A DNA stretch of 64,000 nt from Vitellaria paradoxa (lineage: Eukaryota > Streptophyta > Magnoliopsida > Ericales > Sapotaceae). The number at the start of each line of letters is the position of its first letter. Position 1 is the stretch's first letter. Of this stretch, positions 57,701-64,000 are shown piece after piece. The stretch covers positions 9,182,879 through 9,246,878 of the forward strand of contig CM034242.1 of NCBI GenBank assembly GCA_019916065.1, read 5' to 3'. The notes under the pieces are model-generated. The model was given only the letters and a program-made list of their open reading frames with translations. It had not been told where the DNA came from and did not search any database. The position numbers were made by a program, and so were the translations under genes.

Positions 57701-57883
57701 AGCAGTATGAATAGTGGGAATAGAGGATGATGAAGCAATAGACGAAAAAATTGTAGAATTAGAAGTCATATGATTGCAACATCCTGAGTCAAAATACCAA
57801 GAGGAAGTACCTGGCATGACGGAGAGGGCAGTAGAAGGAGATGTACCAGTTTTGGCAAGTACTTGCTGAATGATAGACTCCAC
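54713..57883 (-). CDS. pol: Copia pol polyprotein (protease-integrase-RT-RNase H)
   Basis: 1056 residues in one frame on the minus strand. Protease active site DSG at residues 32-34 (WYFDSGCCNHMTSN). The pre-integrase zinc region is near 155-205 (LWHCRLGHVS, CLSCQTAK). The integrase core is near 215-335 with the D,D,E residues in HSDIWGP, FRTDNAMEY and QQNGRAERKH. Reverse transcriptase, roughly 575-810, has WIYKIKTRSDGSIERHKARL, DVKNAFLNGDL and the catalytic YVDDM. RNase H, about 895-1030, has DADWAGDPTDRRSTTGFC, SSTEAEYRAL and CDNQSAI. All catalytic motifs look intact. The upstream gag lies in another frame and overlaps by about 118 bp. In most Copia elements gag and pol are one ORF, so expression would need repair or frameshifting. 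The listed start is simply the first Met of the open frame. Confidence 0.92.
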   Translation of the reverse strand: MESIIQQVLAKTGTSPSTALSVMPGTSSWYFDSGCCNHMTSNSTIFSSIASSSSIPTIHTADGTHMSVTHTGHISTSSISLSNVYHIPTLALNFVSVGQLCELGLIVTFSASGCLVQDPQTKQVIGIGRKHGRLFEIVHLQLPPSSAASTAVSASTSSIFNLWHCRLGHVSFSRLKTLVSSGQLGHVVSEKVDCLSCQTAKQPALPFNKSNSVSLAPFDLVHSDIWGPSPTPTMGGSRYFVIFVDDYTRYTWLYLLTKRSELKQVYSDFSAMVKTQFSRTIKVFRTDNAMEYLDSEVLSFLRSQGTQSHLSCPGTSQQNGRAERKHRHLLDTIRALLISSSCPEKFWGEAALTAAYTINRVPTSVLGNSTPFERLYGSPPDYSHLRVFGSACFVLLQPHERTKLEPRSRLCCFLGYGIEHKGYRCWDPISRRLRVSRHVVFWEHKMFSTLSPFHLSTSSHNPLFTDISKDLHSDIFDADSPQVSQTPLLTVHPETPGSSAGPVTTPDESSPPSLVDESPPSERPKRVTQPSVRLRDYIVGSAAFSTHEPSSYREACTNPLWQQAMDDELQALEKTHTWDVVPLPPGKTAISCKWIYKIKTRSDGSIERHKARLVARGFTQKYGIDYEENFAPVARLTSVRSLLAISAARNWDLYQMDVKNAFLNGDLTEEVYIQPPPGSSVPSSHVCKLRRALYGLKQAPRAWFAKFSSTIRELGFIPSSYDSALFIRTTTAGSVLLLLYVDDMIITGDDSVGISLLKQFLSRQFEMKDLGFLNYFLGLEISRDSSGYFLSQAKYASDLLTRAGISDCKTATTPIDPQLRLTPLDGAPLSDATLYRQLVGSLVYLTVTRPDIAYAVHIVSQFMAAPRSHHFTALLRILRYIKGTMFHGLHYSAQSSLELHAFSDADWAGDPTDRRSTTGFCFFLGTSLIAWRSKKQTLTARSSTEAEYRALADTTQELIWLRWLLTDMGVTHSTGTILYCDNQSAIQIAHNDVFHDRTKHIEIDCHFIRQHVRSGIVRLISVSSANQTADLFTKAHPPGRFFELISKLKLLPALPP

Positions 57884-58914
57884 TCAGTCATAGAAAAGGA
57901 TGGGCCAGAAGAGGAGGACCTGTCTGAAGTAACAGCAGCAGTGGTATGAGAACCATGAGATTTACCAGAGGACTTAGAGGATCCCTTTTTGGAATGAGCT
58001 CCAGAGGAGGAAGCCTTGGGACAGTCACGCTGAAAATGACCAGGAGCTATTTTGTGGCAAGTCAAACACTCACGGATGGGACAATGTTCAAATGAATGAT
58101 TGTGTGGTAGACCCTTTTTTAGACAGTAGATGCAGGAGTGAGGAGTCAATGGGCCAGAAGATCTACCGTGAGACATGGCAACAGCGGCATCTGGAACTAG
58201 AGATGGTGGTATAGCAAGAACTGAATCCAACGCCTTAGTTTTGAGACCTAGACGAGTTTCTTCAGACAAGAGTTCTGAAATAGCTTGTTCAAGAGTGGGT
58301 AGAGGCATGCGATGGAGCAATGAGGCACGAACCGACTCAAAAGTGTCATGGAGAGCCATAAGAAATAGCAAAAGTCGCTGATGATTGCGGTGGATAGTGT
58401 ACAATTGAGCATCCTCAGAGTGTTTCCAGGTAGGTTCACATAAAGCGAGCTGATCCCAAACAGAAGACATTTGAGAGAGAAAGTCATTGATGCATTGCCC
58501 AGGCTCTTGACGCATATGATGAAGAGTCTGAAGTAACTGATACTGGTGAGCATGACCAGTGGTCTGATAGCGATCCTTTAAGAAATCCCAAATAGCCTTA
58601 GCAGGAGAGGGATACTGATCATCGTCTTGGAATCGGCCAAATTGAAGACTGATGGAAGGAATAGTAGTGGCACGAAACCAGGTGACAATTTGATAATTCT
58701 TGCTTTCCCAATCATCAAGACGATCCTCAAAAGCATATTGATCCTCATCGTCTTTTTGGATGGGTTTTTTCTGAGAGCCAAAGATAATACGCCATAAACG
58801 ACGTCCTTTGATAAAGCCAGAGAGAGCTTGTGCCCACAAAACATAATTAGTCCCATCCAAAATGACAGAGAGGGACGTAATGTTGTCGGAGCGATCCACA
58901 GAAAAAGCTTTCAT
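57766..58914 (-). CDS. gag: Copia gag, out of frame with pol
   Basis: The frame is open from 59052, but the first Met in a Copia-like context is MKAFSVDRSDNITSLSVILD at 58914. It carries the usual gag blocks (LDGTNYVLWAQALSGFIKGR, KDRYQTTGHAHQYQLLQTLH, INDFLSQMSSVWDQL) and a zinc knuckle, CLTCHKIAPGHFQRDC, with a longer C-to-H spacing than the canonical CX2CX4HX4C. Near 57885-57890 a one-base deletion moves translation out of the pol frame. The last 40 or so residues to 57766 are read in the wrong frame and are not real protein sequence. Packaging and nucleic-acid binding are the family roles. Confidence 0.85.
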   Translation of the reverse strand: MKAFSVDRSDNITSLSVILDGTNYVLWAQALSGFIKGRRLWRIIFGSQKKPIQKDDEDQYAFEDRLDDWESKNYQIVTWFRATTIPSISLQFGRFQDDDQYPSPAKAIWDFLKDRYQTTGHAHQYQLLQTLHHMRQEPGQCINDFLSQMSSVWDQLALCEPTWKHSEDAQLYTIHRNHQRLLLFLMALHDTFESVRASLLHRMPLPTLEQAISELLSEETRLGLKTKALDSVLAIPPSLVPDAAVAMSHGRSSGPLTPHSCIYCLKKGLPHNHSFEHCPIRECLTCHKIAPGHFQRDCPKASSSGAHSKKGSSKSSGKSHGSHTTAAVTSDRSSSSGPSFSMTEWSLSFSKYLPKLVHLLLLPSPSCQVLPLGILTQDVAII

Positions 58915-59491
58915 AGTACCCAATAAAGATAAACAATAAATCCAAGTAGAATAGAGATCACCAGTGCGTCCGGAACGTCGAAAAAGGTAAGAAACCGGTT
59001 TGAACCGGTTGAAAATCTGCCAAAAATGGCTGAACCGGCCCAAAAGAAGCACTGAACCGGTCTGGGCGGACCGGTCTGACCGTTGGAGCAGCTAGGGCTA
59101 CGTGGCAGATCGCAGTTCGCTGGCGTGAGCGCGATCCAGTGTGGCAGATGCACCAACGAATAGTCTGCACGGCACACCGTGATTCGTCAAGATGACGTCA
59201 GCGAGGCGAATGTGAAGACCAGCGGCGCGTGAATTCGCGTGAAGTCACGAGCAATTTTCAGGCGGCGCGTGGAAGCAGATCTCCGGTTCTGGTTGGTGGC
59301 GTTGGGTTCGTCTATGAGAGACGAATCCGATGATGTATGTAGATGTTGGAATATTCACCAGAAGAGTAATACAGAAGCGAAAAATCAAGGCTTCTTTAAC
59401 TCTGCTGATGATATATACCAACGCAAGATTTCGCCGGAAAATAATGGCCGACGAAGAAGAGAGAAAAAGAAAAAAAAAAATTAGAGCCTCT
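58915..59491 (-). other. Copia 5' leader with ACCGG-rich tract
   Basis: Untranslated leader between the primer binding site and gag, more GC-rich than its surroundings. Five ACCGG motifs, including palindromic AACCGGTT, fall within 58994-59074. No ORF is expected here. Confidence 0.65.
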
Positions 59492-59503
59492 GCTCTAATA
59501 CCA
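59492..59503 (-). other. Copia primer binding site (tRNA-Met)
   Basis: Minus strand TGGTATTAGAGC directly after the LTR end, one change from TGGTATCAGAGC. Confidence 0.88.
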
Positions 59504-59763
59504 TGTTAAGAATAAAAGAAGAAGGAAAGAATTATGTATTAATATTTATTTCTGTGTATGAGAATACAAAACTACAAGGCCCTTTATATAAGAGGACAAT
59601 AATCCTAATCCTGATAGGAGATAGTAATCCTAATTATGATTGGATATACAAAATAAGGAATGGAATAATAATCCTAATTATGATATAAGGAAAGACATAA
59701 AATAAGGAAAGGCATAAAATAAGGGAAACTAATTATATACGATTATACATTACTAATCTAACA
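59504..59763 (-). repeat. Copia 5' LTR
   Basis: 260 bp, one difference from the other LTR. Minus-strand TATA box TATATAAAG at 59582-59590 would drive the element against the direction of gene C. Confidence 0.95.
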
Positions 59764-60036
59764 GGACTGACTCCTCTGCATCGCGCTGCGGAATCGGACG
59801 ACAAGATCGGATGCTTGATTGAACTTATGCTCGCTTGCCCGGCTTCCATCAAGGACTTGACAATTCGTGATGAGACTGCACTGCACGTTGCTATGAAAAG
59901 CTCTTCTAGCGCTGAAGCTTTTCAAATCCTCTACGAATGGGTTTCGAGAGCTGGTGACAAACAGCTGCTTCTGAAGATAGACGCCGAAGGAAGCTCTGCG
60001 GAAGCCTACCGTAACAAGCTGCAGCCACAGGCATGA

Positions 60037-61948
60037 ATTCTATCCTTCAGTTTTTGTCAAGTACAATAGAAAAAGTTAGGAAAAAATATAATGCCTTTGT
60101 TATTTTTTGGCATTTGAAAGTTCGGGTTATTTAATCCGTTTCAATAGTTTTAACTATTAAAATTATTGAAAAGTTGACAGAAATTTGACAAAAGTTGGTA
60201 AAATTGATAAAAATTTATAAAATTTAAAATTTTAAAATAAATACACAGAAATAAAAATGGGTAAAAATTAATAAAAATTTGTAACATTTTTAGGTAAAAC
60301 TATCCATTTGGGTAAAAGTTATCTTTTTATTTAAAAACTATCGGTTTGAATAAAAAAAAAAAGCAATGAAAAAACTGGTGCTTTTTATTTTTAAGCTTTT
60401 TCCAAATAAACAAGAAGTTTTCAATTTTTGACCAATTATTGGAGTCAATATCGACTAATCGAAGATTTTTTTTTTCTTTTTTGTTAGGATTGTATATACA
60501 AAATTATGTAATTAAATTTTATACTATTTTTGTACATATAAATTCAGAATTTTGTTCTGTTTTATAGTATTAATATTTCATTTTATAAAATTTTTAAGTA
60601 AATGCAAAACAAGCACAACTAATGTTTCCAAAAATAAATAATATTAAAATTTTTAAAAAATAAATATTCTAAAATAAATTATATTAAATAATTTAAAATA
60701 AATAAAAAATTAAAAAATAAAATATTGCGACTGCCTGAAGCGAGCTGTTAATACTAAGTCACGATCACTAAAACATTTGTGAAGATCGATGCATTAAATA
60801 AAAAAATTATAATTACCTTTAATAGCAAAAAAGTGGTGGCTAAAGATTTGCGAAGACTTGCTAAAGTTTCCGCGAAATGGTGTGAATCATTAGTGATTAC
60901 TCTGACAGTCGTAAAAGCCAATTAAGTGATCGCAAATTATATTAACGAAATGATCATCGATAGTCGTTATTGTAACCACTAATAATTATTAACAATGACA
61001 TATTTGCAACTCTCAATCGCTAGTTATGTCACTGGTAATTATTAGCAATCGCAGCATCCATTTTAATTGTCGCTTATAACAACTACTAAAATTCTTCTTT
61101 TTCCAGGCAGTGGCCAAAAAGTTTCATCTTTTCTGAAAACATTAAATTTTAATGAAAAAAATTATATAACAAAAAAAAAAAAAAAACAACAAAAATGTTA
61201 AAAGTTGAAATGAAACCAAACTCAGAATATCAATTTTCTGCTTTTTATGCGCTCCGATTTTGAGGTAGGGAAGAAAAGAAGTTTTGGAGGCGTGTGTATT
61301 AACCAAATTGAAATTAACAAGTTAATAATTTTTAGAACAAAATTCAAATTGACTTCATAGTAGAACCAAAATCGACCTAGTCCCAGATTGATTAGTTTTC
61401 GTGTGCTTTGTATATTGGTAGTTACGAAAATATTAATATCTATACTAATATATGAAAGAAGAACACATTTTGAACTCTGATTGTAATGTAAAATATTCGT
61501 CGAAAAGTACTTTCTCATGTTTCAAGAAAATATTTTTTTAAAAGTTGAGTAAATAAAATCTTTAAAAAATATTTTATTTTGAAACAAATAGAGCACTGGT
61601 GTTTTTTATTTTTATTTTTAATTTTTGTGTAACTCACTCGTGAATTTACTTTACAAAAATGCGCTTTTGAATCTGCAATAACTTCCCATTTTTCTCCTTG
61701 ATAAGTTCCCACTAATATGTTACAGAAAAACAATTACACAGTCAGAAAAGAAAAAAGATGGAAATGGAGGCCCCTCCACTAGGTTGCACAACAAAACGAA
61801 GAGTCTTATCACTTGCCAAAAAGAAAAGACTTTACAACAAGAGATCAGTATTAGTCCACAAACGAAAAAGAAAGACTTTGCAACAAGAGACAATCAATAT
61901 TTATTTATATATTGATTTGTGTACACACTTGTTTTTTTCATTACACAG
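60037..61948 (+). other. Gene C intron
   Basis: About 1.9 kb, twice the gene A intron. The 3' half (61250-61930) aligns with gene A 35020-35620 (GATTTTGAGGTAGG, TTGAAATTAACAA, ATATATGAAAGAA). The 5' half is AT-rich and holds a transposon-like block (60729-61112). Near 61810-61890 a segment with AAGAAAAGACTTTACAACAA is imperfectly duplicated. The donor is uncertain (see findings); the acceptor is TTACACAG. Confidence 0.6.
60729..61112. mobile_element. Possible non-autonomous CACTA-like element
   Basis: Absent from the gene A intron. Read on the minus strand, it starts CACTGCCTGGAAAAAGAAG, similar in layout to CACTA termini, followed by GCGAC and GCGAT-type motifs repeated through the block (AGCGACAATT, TGCGATTGCT, TAGCGATTGA). 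The other end has only CGACTGCCTGAAG as inverted match. No ORF and no certain 3 bp duplication. Confidence 0.42.
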
Positions 61949-62480
61949 AATGTAAAGTCATTACGAGATGTACAAGTAGAAAATCCTTCACTTGCCAACG
62001 CTGACGATGATACTCAAAAGATGTATAACTATTTGCTCACTCCAGAGCGATTTTACGAAAGCCAAGTTAGAAAAATGCTTGTATATGTTTCGGAATCGAA
62101 GGGGTTTAACAAATGAGAAGCACAATGTGATGATGGTGGTGGCTATCCTAATCGCAACTGCTTCATTCCAAGCAATATTTAACCCACCAGGCGGCGAACA
62201 TGACGACAGTTCTGTCCCTAAGATTCCTCTCCAGGACTTTCTCTTCAATACAATAGCCTTCACTACATCAATGGGGGTGATTGTGGCTTTCCTCCAGTTG
62301 GGGTCCTATACTTGGATACTACACGTGTCTTTGATGTTTATGATGATGTGTTACTGGGTTTTCTTGAACAGTGGTGAGGTTGTCACTAAGCCATGGAAAT
62401 ATGCCGTTAACATTGGGTCATCGGTTTATCTATATTGGGCTTTTTTTCAAGACTATATTCTGGGCCACAGAGAATCGTAA

Positions 62481-63017
62481 ACCTGAGTTGCTAGTCATGC
62501 TGTTGTTCTCGCCCTGTTTGAAGCAAAAGCTTCGTTGCCTTCAACAAATGGGTGTTCTTGAAGTAGTCGACCATCCATCTAATTACTACCATCTAATTAC
62601 TACGCATGATCGAGCATGCTATGCTAGTGTCAATCGCGAACCATTCATCTATGTGAGATAGGCAGTTGCGTCAGTACTTAAATTAATATCATTACTCTAT
62701 AATTTCTGGATGTTACTACTACTACTACTATTTATGTTGTAACTAAGTGACCAATAAATTATAATTCCGATATACTTCCTTTGAGTTTGTGTAAGTGTGT
62801 GTGTGTTTCGGTGTGTATTTGCAAGACAGTGATTGTGTACCCAACTCTAAATTGTAACATGATTATATTTCATAATTCATTTAAGCTCATGCGTATGTAT
62901 ATATAAAGTAATTCATTTCGCTATATGTAGCTGACAAATTTAGTTTTGCATTTATTAAAGATAGTAGGCACAGCTACAATACCATACCTTATTGTATGTA
63001 TTCCATTGGGGTATATA
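62481..63017. other. 3' tail of gene C
   Basis: Homologous to 47156-47620. Holds a duplicated CATCTAATTACTAC, (ACT)n and (GT)n microrepeats near 62713-62728 and 62798-62806. Probably the 3' untranslated region. Confidence 0.6.
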
Positions 63018-63136
63018 GGGAATGTTTGGATAGCTAAAAAATTAAAAAAGTTGGTATAAAAATGACAACAAGATTTAATTAGAAGAATTAGTAACTTTGA
63101 TAACTTTTAGTAAAATTTGATAAACTAAAACACCCC
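63018..63136. mobile_element. Short MITE-like element
   Basis: 119 bp with ends GGGAATGTTTGGATAGCT and (reverse complement) GGGGTGTTTTAGTTTATC, flanked by ATA on both sides. Its left half also occurs behind the deleted gene (from about 47596), so it predates that duplication. Confidence 0.5.
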
Positions 63137-63762
63137 ATAATATGCAAATTTACTAATTGTAATGATACACCAAAAAAAAAAAAAGGTGAACTGGGCAACT
63201 TTTAAACGTCAATCATTAAACTATTACTAATACATAGAAGTTGTCAGATTGAGAAATGGTCTAAAAACACTCTCAAGCTATACCATCAGCTATTCAATAA
63301 TTAGACATCCTTTCAAGGAGGAATTGTACATAAAGCGTGTGACTTTTTAATAATTCTTTAAATGTACTTTGTTTAGACTTCTACAAAATAAACATGCATG
63401 ACTCTGCTAGTCTAATTGATCCTTGTTGTTCATCAATAGCCCGCTGCTTTTCAGCTTTCACCCCCAAAATTAATGTATATTAATTCAAAATTGTCTAATC
63501 CGGATACAGATTAAATACCATGTGCCTCATCCACCCACATTTCTCAAATTAATCCACAACTGTTGACTTGGAAGCCTCTAGATTGATGGCTTTTGGTGGC
63601 TATCGAACCCAAGGAAACAGATTCATTTCATTCTTACATATTTTAAAATTATACTGTGACTCACTGAACGATATAAAACAAAAATGAAAAAAAATATTAA
63701 AAAAATTGTCTACCTATTCACATTTTCCCCGGTCTTGTGTTCTGTGGACCTACCTAAACAAC
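63137..63762. other. Intergenic DNA and promoter region of the last gene
   Basis: No ORF of note. The first part (63240-63265) matches the far tail of gene A. A W-box-like TTGACTTGG lies near 63563. Confidence 0.5.
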
Positions 63763-63770
63763 TATAAATA
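63763..63770 (+). promoter_or_regulatory. TATA box of the last gene
   Basis: TATAAATA in CAACTATAAATATGTG, about 139 bp before the ATG at 63909. Confidence 0.6.
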
Positions 63771-63908
63771 TGTGTTATGCATATGTGAACTTCGCATGAA
63801 AACCTTTTCTTCGACATCTTCTCAATACCATTGTTCTTTGAAAACTCTCTAATTCTTCATCTTCTCACAATCCTAGTGTTGGGAAGTTATACTTTTGTGT
63901 AAGAAGAA

Positions 63909-64000
63909 ATGGGTTTTGAACCTAAAAGCGTTTACTTTCTTCTTTGTGTCATGGTGTTTTTGCCCGCACTTTGCTCCTCAATGGACCATTATGTGTCCTT
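63909..64000 (+). CDS. 5' end of a gene for a secreted protein (truncated by window)
   Basis: The ATG in AAGAAATGGG opens a frame that stays open to the window end. It encodes MGFEPKSVYFLLCVMVFLPA followed by LCSSMDHYVS. The charged start, a 13-residue hydrophobic core and small residues (A, C, S) before MDHY fit a signal peptide. Upstream are a TATA box and a pyrimidine-rich 5' leader. Only about 30 residues are visible, so the family cannot be told. It does not resemble the ankyrin genes and probably marks the end of the array. Confidence 0.6.
   Translation, partial: MGFEPKSVYFLLCVMVFLPALCSSMDHYVS

Larger units (their letters stand above)
54440..59763 (-). mobile_element. Young Ty1/copia retrotransposon inside gene C exon 1
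   Basis: A 5.3 kb element on the minus strand with a perfect target duplication GGACT (54435-54439, 59764-59768). LTRs of 260 bp differ at one position (about 54649 T against 59713 C). Primer binding site tRNA-Met type, polypurine tract, gag and a 1056-residue pol ORF are all present. Integrase precedes reverse transcriptase, the Copia order. The only clear damage is one gag/pol frameshift. It is by far the youngest of the three LTR elements here. The family is probably one of the short-LTR Copia lineages, and I do not name it. Confidence 0.95.
54102..62480 (+). pseudogene. Ankyrin-repeat/PGG-domain gene C, split by a Copia element
   Basis: Exon 1 starts [20 protein letters not shown] and runs in frame through [38 protein letters not shown] and LVRVKGKEG. 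At 54439 the Copia element begins. The exon resumes at 59764-60036 with LTPLHRAAESDDKIGCLIE, ACPASIKDLTIRDETALHVA and AYRNKLQPQA. As it stands, the protein would be 131 residues, ending in 20 residues from the LTR. Exon 2 follows TTACACAG at 61949 with MYNYLLTPERFYES, then an extra base near 62095-62110 shifts the frame. The PGG part (VMMVVAILIATASFQAIF, NPPGG) and membrane spans continue to HRES-stop at 62480. An alternative frame (GLFFKTIFWATENRKPELL) runs to 62661 and matches the gene A C-terminus. Family assignment is by recognition of BDA1-like ankyrin proteins. Confidence 0.83.

Noticed and set aside
1..64000. CRISPR arrays, bacterial operons, riboswitches, rRNA or organellar DNA
   Set aside because: No evenly spaced short repeats, no polycistronic gene layout and no conserved RNA core seen. 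Everything fits a plant nuclear genome.

Overview
The window looks like nuclear DNA of a eudicot plant. It is AT-rich with long gene-poor stretches, carries both plant LTR-retrotransposon superfamilies, a TRIM, a tRNA-derived SINE and MITE-like elements, and its host genes have introns. No prokaryotic, organellar or CRISPR features were seen. I cannot name the species.

The host backbone is a tandem array of ankyrin-repeat genes with a C-terminal PGG/membrane domain (BDA1/ACD6-like). At least four gene positions are visible. Gene A (33934-36359) has a one-base frameshift. Gene B (40070-40909) is a remnant with an in-frame internal deletion and no PGG exon. A third position survives only as a fusion of upstream DNA to a gene 3' tail near 47157-47160. 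Gene C (54102-62480) is split by a young Copia element and has a frameshift in exon 2. Each gene has about 5 kb of related upstream DNA, so the units can be compared to expose insertions and deletions.

Left to right: 291-653 is a decayed TRIM (minus strand). 777-9828 is a Ty3/gypsy element with 1.9 kb LTRs, a tRNA-Asp-type PBS and only an Athila-like gag-protease; its target duplication is ACCAT and a paralogous empty site lies near 41690. 10974-28928 is a Tat-lineage-like Ty3/gypsy element on the minus strand (target duplication AAAAC/AAAAG). It has dual RNase H-like regions, a spliced-looking antisense ORF between integrase and the 3' LTR, and an internal 6.7 kb tandem duplication of antisense ORF plus pol. 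28934-33855 is unit A upstream DNA. 39461-39561 is a SINE. 41661-47160 is a second upstream copy with two TIR elements. 48481-54060 is the unit C upstream region with a foldback repeat family. 54440-59763 is a Copia element (minus strand) inside gene C exon 1. At 63909 a new gene for a secreted protein begins and runs off the window.

Relative order of events, by eye: the Tat-like LTRs differ at 16 of their first 100 positions, the Athila-like LTRs at about 7 of their first 235, and the Copia LTRs at 1 of 260. The Tat-internal tandem copies differ by only 1-3% and share the same nonsense codons, so that duplication came after the element had decayed. Nothing in the window is a clearly intact ankyrin gene. 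The best-preserved coding sequence is the Copia pol ORF.
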